Source of the DNA: an uncultured Ruminococcus sp.
Lineage (GTDB): Bacteria; Bacillota; Clostridia; Oscillospirales; Ruminococcaceae
Direction of reading: 5' to 3'
Length of the DNA: 47,009 nucleotides
Assembly: GCA_900539835.1 (NCBI GenBank)
Contig: UQDR01000019.1
Location: 1 to 47,009 of the forward strand
In this document: in pieces, positions 1 to 8,577 of the stretch
Layout: each line of letters begins with the position of its first letter
How positions within the stretch are numbered: position 1 is the first letter of the stretch
The notes under the pieces: model-generated
Told to the model about the DNA's origin: nothing
What the model saw: the letters and a program-made list of their open reading frames with translations, nothing else
The model's database searches: none
Position numbers and translations under genes: made by a program

Positions 1-12
1 GACAAGATGGAA

Positions 13-35
13 CCCGCCGCCTAAAGAGGCGGGGG
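13..35. repeat. GC-rich hairpin downstream of rpoZ
   Basis: CCGCCT-AAAG-AGGCGG forms a perfect 6-bp stem with a 4-nt loop just past the rpoZ stop codon. No T-run follows in either direction, so it is not a standard intrinsic terminator. The string GGCGGGGGAC next to it resembles GGCGGGCGAC in the palindromic repeat at the other edge of the window, so both may belong to one dispersed repeat family. Confidence 0.4.
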
Positions 36-57
36 ACATCCTTGCCTAAGTTATAAA

Positions 58-264
58 TCAGCTTCTAAGACTTGCGTCTTCAATAAATCTATAGTCACCC
101 TCTGCAAACTCTTCGACTGCTGTTTTCACAGGCTTCTCATTCAATATTACCTTGTTTTCATAAGCGTTATCAGTAATATCTCTCGCTCTTTTAGCAACAG
201 CTATTACAAGAGAATAATAACTTTCATTGTTTTTTAAAATTTGAACTACTGCCGGTCTAAGCAT
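58..264 (-). CDS. rpoZ: DNA-directed RNA polymerase omega subunit
   Basis: A 68-aa protein with the omega fold signature: MLRPAVVQIL at the N-terminus, then SYYSLVIAVAKRARDI, where the small subunit clamps the beta' C-terminus during polymerase assembly. The short length is normal for clostridial omega. Its start overlaps the gmk stop (gmk ends at 257) and is preceded by GAGGTG seven bases upstream, so it is translationally coupled to gmk. Last gene of the remA-gmk-rpoZ cluster, an order conserved in Clostridia and Bacilli. Identification rests on sequence and gene order. Confidence 0.9.
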   Translation of the reverse strand: MLRPAVVQILKNNESYYSLVIAVAKRARDITDNAYENKVILNEKPVKTAVEEFAEGDYRFIEDASLRS

Positions 265-895
265 TTTTCAACACCTCATCTATTATTTTTATTGTTTCTT
301 TATTATCTGATTTAAATTTATCCGCATTATTATTTTCATTTTTAACAGATTCCAAAACCGTATTAAAGTCGTTAACTGCCTCTTCAAGCTCATCATTCAT
401 AATTACATAATCATAACCATATGATTTTTCAATCTCACCATAAGCTTCCGCAACACGCTTTGCAATAACGTCATCTTTTTCTGTGCCACGTTTTTTAAGA
501 CGTCTTTCGATTTCCGAAATTGACGGCGGAAGAATAAAAACTAAAACCGCTTCCGGCATTGATTTTTTTACCTGCAATGCTCCCTGCGTCTCAATTTCAA
601 GAACTACATCAACACCGTTCTCCAGATTTTCAAGAACCGGTTTTAAAGGTGTACCGTAATAATGTCCAACAAAACCCGCATGTTCTAAAAATTCATTTCT
701 TCCTATCATTTCTTCAAAGGTTTTATCATCAATAAAGGAATAATGTATACCATCCTGTTCACCTTCACGGGGTTTTCTTGTGGTGCATGACACTGAATAA
801 TAAACCTTTTTATTTTTAAAAACTTCAGCCAGCATGGTGCCTTTACCGCATCCTGACGGAGCTGAAACAACCAGCAATTTTGCATTACTGCTCAT
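257..895 (-). CDS. gmk: Guanylate kinase
   Basis: Phosphorylates GMP to GDP with ATP in purine salvage and synthesis, in the cytoplasm. The 212-aa protein carries the P-loop SAPSGCGKGT at residues 11-20 and the GMP-binding segment SVSCTTRKPREGEQDGIHY. I place the start at 895, not at the in-frame ATG at 904: GAGGAGG lies nine bases before 895 but directly abuts the other ATG. The gene overlaps the remA stop by about ten bases and overlaps rpoZ downstream, so the three genes should be one transcript. Length and motifs fit the family fully. Confidence 0.95.
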   Translation of the reverse strand: MSSNAKLLVVSAPSGCGKGTMLAEVFKNKKVYYSVSCTTRKPREGEQDGIHYSFIDDKTFEEMIGRNEFLEHAGFVGHYYGTPLKPVLENLENGVDVVLEIETQGALQVKKSMPEAVLVFILPPSISEIERRLKKRGTEKDDVIAKRVAEAYGEIEKSYGYDYVIMNDELEEAVNDFNTVLESVKNENNNADKFKSDNKETIKIIDEVLKNA

Positions 896-1145
896 TTTTA
901 TCATCCTCCTCGTCAGTATCCAGTCGTCCGGCTACCGTTTCAGGTAAAACAGCTGAAAGGATAACGTGATCGCTGTCCATAATGATGACCGCTCTTGTAC
1001 GTCTGCCATAAGTAGCGTCAATTATAGTTCCTTTATCTTTTGATTCCTGTATCAAGCGCTTTATTGGCGCCGAATCAGGCGAAACTATCGCTATTATACG
1101 ATCAGATGAAACCATATTTCCAAATCCAATATTCAAAAGCTGCAT
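885..1145 (-). CDS. remA: RemA/DUF370 family regulatory protein
   Basis: An 86-aa DUF370 protein (LLNIGFGNMVSSDRIIAIVS at the N-terminus, matching the family). In Bacillus subtilis RemA is a ring-forming DNA-binding activator of biofilm matrix and osmoprotection genes; that function is known for the family and only inferred here. The gene sits between yicC and gmk, the usual order in Bacillota. The C-terminus is acidic (DTDEEDDKNEQ), and its coding sequence contains the gmk ribosome binding site. Confidence 0.85.
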   Translation of the reverse strand: MQLLNIGFGNMVSSDRIIAIVSPDSAPIKRLIQESKDKGTIIDATYGRRTRAVIIMDSDHVILSAVLPETVAGRLDTDEEDDKNEQ

Positions 1146-1159
1146 AAACGACCTCCGAA

Positions 1160-2038
1160 TTATTCTATATTCTGAATTTGCTCTCTGATTTTTTCAATTT
1201 CGGATTTCATATCTACCACAAGCTTGGTGATATATAAATCTTGAGCTTTTGAACCAATGGTATTAACTTCACGATTAAGTTCCTGAACTAAAAAGTCAAG
1301 CTTTCTGCCAACCGGTTCACTGCTGCTTATTAAATCACGGAACTGAGCTATGTGACTTCTAAGTCTAACAGTTTCTTCATCAATAGCTGTTTTTTCTGAA
1401 AAAATAGCAACCTCAGTTATAATTCTCTGCTCATCAATATTTCTGTCAGCAAGCGTTTCCTTAATTTTTGCATACAATCTTTCTTCATAAGCCTTAGAGG
1501 TATTAGGTGATTGAGCTTCAATTTTAGTTACAGCATCTTCAAGAAAACTCAATCTTGAAACGATATCGTCATACATCTTCATACCCTCGGTGATACGCAT
1601 ATCAACAAAACGTTCTAACGCCTTTTCCGCAACTGATTTTACCTGATTCCAAATTACCTCTTCATCTTCAGTAACTTTAACAACGGTGAAAATGTCAGGA
1701 AGACGCATAATATTGGACAAAGCCAAATCATCGTCGAGATCAAGATCATCCGCTGAATTTCTCAGCGCTTCCACATAACCAAGAGCAATTTCCTTATTGA
1801 CTTCGATCTGAGCATTTGCTCCCTCTTGATTATAAATCAAAACTGATACTTCAACCTTTCCTCTCGAAATATCGTTTTTTAGGAATGCTTTCAGTTTTTC
1901 ATCAAGATAACCATAGGCTTTAGGAGTACGTGCCGAAAACTCATAATACCGGTGATTTACCGAACGTATCTCAACTAATATTTCACGGCTGTCAAGAACA
2001 CATCGTTCTCTCCCGAATCCTGTCATACTTTTTATCAT
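1160..2038 (-). CDS. yicC: YicC family endoribonuclease-like protein
   Basis: 292 aa with the classic YicC ends: MIKSMTGFGRE at the N-terminus and VQELNREVNTIGSKAQ near the C-terminus (DUF1732). E. coli YicC has been linked to ribonuclease activity on small RNAs; the role in Clostridia is not settled. First gene of the operon yicC-remA-gmk-rpoZ. The start follows GGAAGGG, and a promoter (TTGATA-N17-TATAAT) lies directly upstream. Only 14 bases separate it from remA, which supports co-transcription. Confidence 0.9.
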   Translation of the reverse strand: MIKSMTGFGRERCVLDSREILVEIRSVNHRYYEFSARTPKAYGYLDEKLKAFLKNDISRGKVEVSVLIYNQEGANAQIEVNKEIALGYVEALRNSADDLDLDDDLALSNIMRLPDIFTVVKVTEDEEVIWNQVKSVAEKALERFVDMRITEGMKMYDDIVSRLSFLEDAVTKIEAQSPNTSKAYEERLYAKIKETLADRNIDEQRIITEVAIFSEKTAIDEETVRLRSHIAQFRDLISSSEPVGRKLDFLVQELNREVNTIGSKAQDLYITKLVVDMKSEIEKIREQIQNIE

Positions 2039-2071
2039 TTATATTTTCCCTTCCTAAAAAGATTATCTTTA

Positions 2072-2100
2072 ATTATAACATTTTTAATCAAGTTTATCAA
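2072..2100 (-). promoter_or_regulatory. Sigma-A promoter of the yicC-remA-gmk-rpoZ operon
   Basis: Read on the minus strand: -35 TTGATA (2095-2100), exactly 17 bp, -10 TATAAT (2072-2077), then a leader of roughly 30 nt to the yicC start. Near-consensus sequence with ideal spacing at the expected place. Confidence 0.8.
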
Positions 2101-2149
2101 GTGAAATACACTGATTATTAATATTACCGTAACAGTATTTTTACCATTA

Positions 2150-2797
2150 TCAAATAGAAGTAAATATGTCCAACAAATCCTTACCGATATAGATATGAGG
2201 ATACCTTTCAAAATCAATTTTACTTGTTGATCCTGTAGTAACTCCTGCAAAATCAACACCGGCATTTTGCGCTGTTTCAGCATCAATATAGCTGTCACCT
2301 ATATACAAAACATCACATCTATCCACCTTGAGTCGCTCGATAATTAAGTTAAGACCGTCAGGTGACGGCTTTGCATTAAATACATCTTCTCCGCCTACTA
2401 TTTCATCCACAGGAAAAGAACCGCCCTGATATTTAAATGTATCCTCAATTCTATATCTGAATTTAGTTGATACTATTCCGACCTTCACTCCTGCATTCTG
2501 CAATGTTTGCAGAATAGCTAAGGTGTTATCATAAAAAAAGGTATTCCTGACCATCTCTTCGTCGGCTTTTTTTACATAAACCAAGCGCATTTCTTCTCTT
2601 TGAGAATTATTAGGAATTCCTGTCAGCACATCAAAAGCATCTACTAACGTCATTCCAATAGTATTATAAATTTCCTTATCACTTGGTATGGGATATCCAA
2701 ACTCAGACAAGGTATGCTTAAAACATATCAAAATACCTTTTGAGGAATCTGCAAGAGTCAAATCAAAATCGAATATATAAGCTTTATATTTTCCCAT
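2150..2797 (-). CDS. HAD-superfamily phosphatase, phosphoglycolate phosphatase-like
   Basis: 215 aa with all four HAD motifs: DFDLT at residues 10-14 (nucleophile Asp10, acid-base Asp12), IVSTK, a conserved Lys in NAKPSPDG, and IGDSYIDAETAQNAG. A helical cap lies between motifs I and II, as in PGP/pyrophosphatase-type HAD enzymes. It dephosphorylates a small phosphorylated metabolite; the substrate cannot be read from sequence. The start lies nine bases after the glmS stop with its own AGAGG site, so it is probably the second gene of a glmS operon, hinting at hexosamine-phosphate or housecleaning activity (inference). Confidence 0.85.
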   Translation of the reverse strand: MGKYKAYIFDFDLTLADSSKGILICFKHTLSEFGYPIPSDKEIYNTIGMTLVDAFDVLTGIPNNSQREEMRLVYVKKADEEMVRNTFFYDNTLAILQTLQNAGVKVGIVSTKFRYRIEDTFKYQGGSFPVDEIVGGEDVFNAKPSPDGLNLIIERLKVDRCDVLYIGDSYIDAETAQNAGVDFAGVTTGSTSKIDFERYPHIYIGKDLLDIFTSI

Positions 2798-2805
2798 TAA
2801 AACCT

Positions 2806-4626
2806 CTATTCAACCGTAACCGATTTTGCTAAATTTCTTGGTTTATCAACGTCATTGCCTCTAAGCACTGAGGTATAATACGCAATAAGCTGCAACGGTA
2901 CCACCGTCAGCATTGGCATAAGCAAATCATCAATAGTCGGAAGTCCGATTTTATAATCTGCAACATCATCGTCAACATTAATATAATTATGAGTTACGAA
3001 AATAACCTTTCCGCCTCTTGCCTTAACTTCTTTTGCATTACTTACTGTTTTGTCAAACAAATTGCGCTGTGTTGCAACAGCAATTACAGGCATAGCATCA
3101 GTTACAAGAGATATTGTACCATGCTTTAGTTCTCCTGCTGCATATGATTCAGAATGGATATATGAGATTTCCTTTAATTTAAGAGAGCCTTCCATTGACA
3201 TTGCATAGTCAAGACCTCTTCCTATATAGAGAAGATTTTCAGCATTTACTAAAGTTGACGCAACATATTTGCATATAACGTCCTGTTTTAAAACTATTTC
3301 AAGCATTGCGGGAACACTTTCCAGCTCCTTAGTCAGACGCATACATTCTTCTTTAGAAATTGCTCCTTTGGCATACGCCAGCTCAAATGCAATCAGATAA
3401 AATACAGCAATTTGTACACTGTAAGCTTTTGTAGATGCAACTGAAATCTCCAACCCTGCATGAGTATAAATAACCATATCGGCTTCTCTTGAAATAGATG
3501 AACCAACAACATTTACAATTGCCAAAGTGTCTGCACCCATTTTCTTAGATAATCTCAAAGCCTCAAGAGTGTCAGCAGTTTCACCTGACTGTGAAACAAC
3601 TATAACCAGGTCTTTATCAGACAATATAGGATTTCTATATCTGAACTCAGACGCAACATCGACAGTAGCAGGAATTCTGCCTATTTGTTCTATAACATAT
3701 TTCCCAACCAATCCGGCATGCATAGCAGTACCGCAGGCTACGACAAATATATTTGAATATGACGCAAGTTTTTCTTGTGTTAAACCACACTCACTAAGAT
3801 TTGGCATTCCGTCAGTAATTCTCGGAGATATAGTAGATGATACAGCTGACGGCTGTTCATTTATTTCCTTGAGCATGAAATGCTCATAACCCCCTTTTTC
3901 GGCAGCTTCCATATCCCAGTCGGCAACCAAAAGCTCCTTGCTTATCGGAAAACCATGTTTATCGAAAATCTCCGCTTTTCCGTCATCTAAAACAACAATT
4001 TCATTTGTTTCCAAAAGATAATACTTGTTAGTAAACTTCAAGAATGCAGGAATATCTGAAGCAATAAATGCTTCATCATCTCCAACACCGACAATAAGCG
4101 GAGAATCCTTTCTTACAGCATAAATCTTGTTTGGAAAATCTCTGAAAAGAATACCCAAAGCATAAGAACCCTCAATATCGCTGATAACATTTCTGATCGT
4201 GTCAATTGGATCTCCGTTATAATAATAATCCAACAGCTTTGCCACAGTTTCAGTATCAGTCTGACTTTCAAAAACATATCCTTTTGTTTCAAGAAATGCT
4301 TTGATTTTACTGTAATTTTCTATAATTCCATTATGAACTATAGAAATATTAGCATTTCCGTGAGGATGTGAATTTACATCCGACGGTTCACCATGGGTTG
4401 CCCAACGTGTATGCCCGATACCACAGCTGCCATTGATCCAGCCGTTTCTATGAATTTTTTCTTCAAGCTGAGCAATTCTGCCTTTAGTTTTTTCAACTTT
4501 AATTTCATCATTTTCAAAAACAGCAATACCCGCAGAATCATAACCTCTGTATTCCAGCTTTGACAACGAGTCAAGCAAAATTTTTGTACAATCCTTTTTT
4601 CCGATATAACCAACTATTCCGCACAT
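2806..4626 (-). CDS. glmS: Glutamine-fructose-6-phosphate aminotransferase (isomerizing)
   Basis: Converts fructose-6-phosphate and glutamine to glucosamine-6-phosphate, the entry step to peptidoglycan amino sugars. 606 aa from the start MCGIVGYIG, whose Cys2 becomes the N-terminal nucleophile after Met removal. Glutaminase motifs GHTRWATHG and SHPH are followed by two SIS domains (SQSGETADT in the first). It ends with the family signature DKPRNLAKSVTVE. The start is at 4626, not the longer ORF start, because GAAAGGAG precedes it. No glmS ribozyme core is seen in the short leader. Confidence 0.97.
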   Translation of the reverse strand: MCGIVGYIGKKDCTKILLDSLSKLEYRGYDSAGIAVFENDEIKVEKTKGRIAQLEEKIHRNGWINGSCGIGHTRWATHGEPSDVNSHPHGNANISIVHNGIIENYSKIKAFLETKGYVFESQTDTETVAKLLDYYYNGDPIDTIRNVISDIEGSYALGILFRDFPNKIYAVRKDSPLIVGVGDDEAFIASDIPAFLKFTNKYYLLETNEIVVLDDGKAEIFDKHGFPISKELLVADWDMEAAEKGGYEHFMLKEINEQPSAVSSTISPRITDGMPNLSECGLTQEKLASYSNIFVVACGTAMHAGLVGKYVIEQIGRIPATVDVASEFRYRNPILSDKDLVIVVSQSGETADTLEALRLSKKMGADTLAIVNVVGSSISREADMVIYTHAGLEISVASTKAYSVQIAVFYLIAFELAYAKGAISKEECMRLTKELESVPAMLEIVLKQDVICKYVASTLVNAENLLYIGRGLDYAMSMEGSLKLKEISYIHSESYAAGELKHGTISLVTDAMPVIAVATQRNLFDKTVSNAKEVKARGGKVIFVTHNYINVDDDVADYKIGLPTIDDLLMPMLTVVPLQLIAYYTSVLRGNDVDKPRNLAKSVTVE

Positions 4627-4686
4627 AACGAAACTCCTTTCATATATCACGGGATTAAACTTATACCATAATATTAAATATTATTA

Positions 4687-4715
4687 ATTATATCATACCT
4701 ACACCATAAAATCAA
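4687..4715 (-). promoter_or_regulatory. Promoter of glmS
   Basis: Minus strand: TTGATT (4710-4715), 17 bp, TATAAT (4687-4692). About 55 nt of leader then reach the glmS start. That is too short for a glmS ribozyme, so regulation in this host may be at another level. Confidence 0.75.
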
Positions 4716-4748
4716 GAAAATTTAACAAACTGCACAAATACGCCTTAT

Positions 4749-7700
4749 TTAAGCCATTGGTATTTCGACACCTTTTGCAAGTTTAAAAGAATATATATAA
4801 CAGCTTTTAACGGGTGCATCTAAAATTAAATCCAGCGCAGCCTTATAAAGCTCTATCTGAGTTTGATATTTCATTAATTCAGATAACTCTCTAAAATTAT
4901 CTGTTTTGTAATCAACAAGAACATAACCGCCGTCCTCTTCAAATATACAGTCGGCTATACCTTGAAGCATACCGTTTCCATCAATATATTTTTGGTATTT
5001 ATCCCCTACTTTAATGTCTTTAAAGTTAACAAGAAAACTCTTTTCCCTTATTACGTTTTTGCTTTGCTTTATCCGGTCAAAAAATTCGCCTGAAAAGAAT
5101 TTTTTAAGTGCATCAATATAAACACCTTGTTTTTCTCTTTCAGTGAGAAAACCTTTGCTATACAATCGTTCCAGTTCATCCTGAACACTTGCAGCTGCTT
5201 TATCATAATCCGCCAGCTCCATAAACAAGTGAGTAAATGTACCTCTCTCAGAAGCAGAAAGTTTTGTAATTTCATCTGCGAGCTTTGGAAGCTGAGGATA
5301 AAACTCCGGATTCCTCTCTCCGAACTCTTTCTCTTTTTCGTCACTTACAATTTCAGTAACTGTCATTTTAGCTGGTGCATTCAACTCATCTGAAACATAT
5401 TTAAAATTATATTTATCCACAAGCTGCTCAACCTGTCCCGGATTCGGTTTTTCTCTGATAAACATATTTCCAGTCGGCTGACACTTATCCAGATCTTCAT
5501 ATATTCTGAATTTTATTTCAGATTCTGACGATATCTGAGGAAGTTCACAGTCTACCTCCGCCTCATTCAGTAAAATTTCATTATCTTCTGCACATAACAA
5601 GGTCATATAAATCCACTGTGAGAAATTCTTGCATTCTTTAACTAATGAGGGGTTGATTCCACCTGCTTCAGATATATCATGAGCTTTTTTTCTTATCATT
5701 GCATAATCATCTAAATCACTTCGTGATCCGTGGCGAAGATTCAAGGCAATAAACAGCTTTTCTTTTGCTCTTGTCATCGCAACATAAAGCAACCGTAATT
5801 CTTCGCTTAGCGTTTCGTTTAAGCCTATAATTTTCTGTGCCTTATAATTAATCGGCTCAGTCAATGAAAGTTCCTTATGATCAGAAATTTTCATTGCTGC
5901 TCCAAACTTTTCATTAAATAAAACACGTTTAGAAACATCTTTTAAATTGAACTTTTTTGAAAGCCCGCATAGAAATACGAAGGGATATTCAAGTCCTTTG
6001 GACTTATGAATGGTTTTTACAACAACCGAATCCTTGCTTTCAATTACTGTAACTGCCTGTTTGAAATCGCCTCCGTTTTTTGAAGCTGAATCTAAATATC
6101 TTAAGAAACCTGATATTCCACCTTCAGAGTTGCTTTCATATGAAGAAGCATACTCCAGCAAAAGCCGTAAATTTGCTCTTTTTTGCTTACTGTTTTCAAA
6201 TGCCGACGCAACTGCAAAAAAGTCAGTTTCATCATATATTTTTCTTATCAAGCGCTCTAAAGTCATGGAAGACGAATAAAATCTAAGCTTCTTTATCATA
6301 GTAACAGCATAAATGCACTTGTTTTTTAAATCTCCATTCAAAGATAAGGAGCTAACCTTTTCTGAATTTTCTACATCTTTGCTGATTCCATTAATAACTT
6401 GATATATTCTCTTTAAATAATTTCCCGTTTTATCTCTGCATAACAATCTCACAGCTGCTGTTTCATCTGCCGAAAATCCGAAAACTGGCGACATCATAAC
6501 TGATACCATAGGAATATCCTGCATAGGATTGTCGATTACTTTTAGAAGGTTAATCATTACGGCAATTTCTCTTGAGCGAAGATAACCGCTTGACTCTTCA
6601 GAATAAGCCTTCAAACCAACTGACTCTAAAGCCTTTGCAATCTGCAATCCATCCTTTTTTCCTCTTGATAGCACGCAAAAATCAGATGGACGGCACTGTC
6701 TAAAAAGACCATTATCTTCAACAGTACATTTACTGTCATATATTTCTTTTATTCGCTTTGCTACAGCCAAATGTTCACGTTCAAAGGTTAAATGATCTGA
6801 AGATATATTTTCATTTTCAGACTTTTCATCTGACTGTATATCATCGTCTTTAATCAACATTATTTCCGTGTCAAAATCCTGATTTTTATAATCAGCACCC
6901 AACTGTAATTTTTCGTCATCATTATATTCTATTTCTCCAACAGAAACGCTCATAAGTAATGAAAAAGTGAAATTTACATAATCAATAATATTTTTTCTGC
7001 TTCTGTAATTTCTTTTTAACTGAACTGATTTGAGCTGAGTAAGCTTTTCATCTCCTGCGGTCTGTTTTGCCTGCAAGAAAAGCAGCGGATTAGACTGTCT
7101 GAAACGGTATATTGACTGCTTGACATCTCCGACGACAAAAACATTCTTTCCCATTACAGATAAATCATCTGTATCAGATATCGCTTTGAAAATCAGTTCC
7201 TGAAGATTATTGACATCCTGGAACTCATCAATAAGAATAACTTGATATTCTCGGTTTCTGACTATTTCTTCTGCAAGCTCAGTCCTTTCAATGCCTTGGT
7301 CTGTTTTGCTGACAAGTAATTTTATCGCCATCATCTCAACATCCGAGAATTCAAGGAAGTTCTTTTCTTTTTTTGCTTCCCAACAAAGTTCTTCGGTTTT
7401 GGTGCAAAGCTTATATAATCCATTAAAAATATCAGCAGATATCAACAAACTTTCTGATAGGCTTCGTCCTGTTTTTTTCATGTCGGAAGCTATATCCTTG
7501 ACTATAGACATATAATCTTTTCTTAATGTCCTCAAGCTGTCAATGATAGCAGATTGAAGATATACTTTATCTTCTGACTCATTTTTAGATAATTTAAGTG
7601 TAATTCTTGAAGAACTGAATTTTAATGAAGTAAAACTTTCATAAACTTCGTTCCATTTACCGCTTTTAAGGACGTCATGAAGATCATAAATAAGGTTCCT

Positions 7701-8450
7701 GTCTGATATAAACAGGTTTTTGTTTTTATCATCCGTATTATTGAAGCGTTCTAACAGATACATTGCGTGATCTGATTTTTTACATGCTTTATTTATTCTG
7801 TCAAGATAATCGCTGAACACAATATTAGTATATAAATCAATACTTTCACAGCTTTTAAGCTTATCGCTAATTTCTTTCGCCCAGCTTGTTGGAAAAGGCA
7901 GAGAGCGAAGAAAGAAATACATATCTTTTATAATATTTTCAAGGGCTTTTTGGCTGTTATCGGTTAATTTATCAATTAACATATCCATTAATTCAGGTTC
8001 GTTCTGAAAATAGAAATCAAAAGCAGATTTAACAGCTTGATTCAAAATTATATTCGCTTCTGTTTCATCTATTATTTTTATGCCGCTCTGCAAATCAAAT
8101 TGATGTATATTATTTTTTACAAGATCAAGACAAAAAGCATTAATTGTGTTTATTTTCGCCATACTAAGATTATCCTGCTGTTTTTGAATCCATTCATTCG
8201 CAGGATTCTCATTCAGTTTCTTTTCAAGAGCTGCTGACAGTTTATCCTTCATTTGATTGGTTGCATCCTTCGTAAATGTTACAGCAAGAAGTTTATCAGC
8301 AGGAACCTTTTTTTCTTCATCTGTCAAAATACGAATTGTTCTTTCAATTAAAACAGCGGTTTTTCCGCTTCCCGCAGCAGCAGATACAACAACGCCTTTA
8401 TCAGTGGTTTTTATAGCTTCTGACTGTTCCTTATTCCAAGATACTGCCAT
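4749..8450 (-). CDS. addA: ATP-dependent helicase/nuclease subunit A (AddA)
   Basis: 1233-aa UvrD-type helicase fused to a RecB-family nuclease, the motor subunit of AddAB, which processes double-strand ends for RecA. Visible: Walker A SAAAGSGKT (residues 23-31), Walker B ILIDEFQDVN, VVGDVKQSIYRFR, TIHKSKGLEYPFVF and YVAMTRAKEKL, then the C-terminal nuclease with RGTFTHLFME, GIADCIF and VLVDYKTDN (Asp and Asp-x-Lys). Length is typical. In most Bacillota addB lies directly upstream; here the upstream gene is an LRR protein and addA has its own promoter, so addB must be elsewhere or replaced. ATG at 8450 follows GGAAGGAG. Confidence 0.93.
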   Translation of the reverse strand: MAVSWNKEQSEAIKTTDKGVVVSAAAGSGKTAVLIERTIRILTDEEKKVPADKLLAVTFTKDATNQMKDKLSAALEKKLNENPANEWIQKQQDNLSMAKINTINAFCLDLVKNNIHQFDLQSGIKIIDETEANIILNQAVKSAFDFYFQNEPELMDMLIDKLTDNSQKALENIIKDMYFFLRSLPFPTSWAKEISDKLKSCESIDLYTNIVFSDYLDRINKACKKSDHAMYLLERFNNTDDKNKNLFISDRNLIYDLHDVLKSGKWNEVYESFTSLKFSSSRITLKLSKNESEDKVYLQSAIIDSLRTLRKDYMSIVKDIASDMKKTGRSLSESLLISADIFNGLYKLCTKTEELCWEAKKEKNFLEFSDVEMMAIKLLVSKTDQGIERTELAEEIVRNREYQVILIDEFQDVNNLQELIFKAISDTDDLSVMGKNVFVVGDVKQSIYRFRQSNPLLFLQAKQTAGDEKLTQLKSVQLKRNYRSRKNIIDYVNFTFSLLMSVSVGEIEYNDDEKLQLGADYKNQDFDTEIMLIKDDDIQSDEKSENENISSDHLTFEREHLAVAKRIKEIYDSKCTVEDNGLFRQCRPSDFCVLSRGKKDGLQIAKALESVGLKAYSEESSGYLRSREIAVMINLLKVIDNPMQDIPMVSVMMSPVFGFSADETAAVRLLCRDKTGNYLKRIYQVINGISKDVENSEKVSSLSLNGDLKNKCIYAVTMIKKLRFYSSSMTLERLIRKIYDETDFFAVASAFENSKQKRANLRLLLEYASSYESNSEGGISGFLRYLDSASKNGGDFKQAVTVIESKDSVVVKTIHKSKGLEYPFVFLCGLSKKFNLKDVSKRVLFNEKFGAAMKISDHKELSLTEPINYKAQKIIGLNETLSEELRLLYVAMTRAKEKLFIALNLRHGSRSDLDDYAMIRKKAHDISEAGGINPSLVKECKNFSQWIYMTLLCAEDNEILLNEAEVDCELPQISSESEIKFRIYEDLDKCQPTGNMFIREKPNPGQVEQLVDKYNFKYVSDELNAPAKMTVTEIVSDEKEKEFGERNPEFYPQLPKLADEITKLSASERGTFTHLFMELADYDKAAASVQDELERLYSKGFLTEREKQGVYIDALKKFFSGEFFDRIKQSKNVIREKSFLVNFKDIKVGDKYQKYIDGNGMLQGIADCIFEEDGGYVLVDYKTDNFRELSELMKYQTQIELYKAALDLILDAPVKSCYIYSFKLAKGVEIPMA

Positions 8451-8495
8451 AACAGGCTCCTTCCAACATCTTATTTACAGCAATTTTTATTATAT

Positions 8496-8524
8496 ATTAT
8501 AACACTTTAGAAAGAAAAGGTCAA
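8496..8524 (-). promoter_or_regulatory. Promoter of addA
   Basis: Minus strand: TTGACC (8519-8524), 17 bp, TATAAT (8496-8501), about 40 nt before the addA ribosome binding site. It shows that addA is transcribed on its own. Confidence 0.8.
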
Positions 8525-8526
8525 CG

Positions 8527-8561
8527 AAACAGAAAACGCAGAACCTTTTCAGGCTCTGCGT
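8527..8561 (-). terminator. Intrinsic terminator of the LRR gene
   Basis: Minus strand: ACGCAGA and TCTGCGT form a 7-bp stem (8536-8561) around a 12-nt loop, followed by a T-rich tail. It lies 17 bases past the LRR stop codon and upstream of the addA promoter, separating the two units. Confidence 0.8.
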
Positions 8562-8577
8562 CAATAAAAATCATAAA

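Noticed and set aside
2035..2298. 87-aa minus-strand ORF between the HAD gene and yicC
   Set aside because: It lies in another frame over the HAD gene end and the yicC promoter, with low-complexity product.
4627..4748. glmS ribozyme in the glmS leader
   Set aside because: The promoter lies only about 60 nt before the start and the leader is A/T-rich with no ribozyme core.
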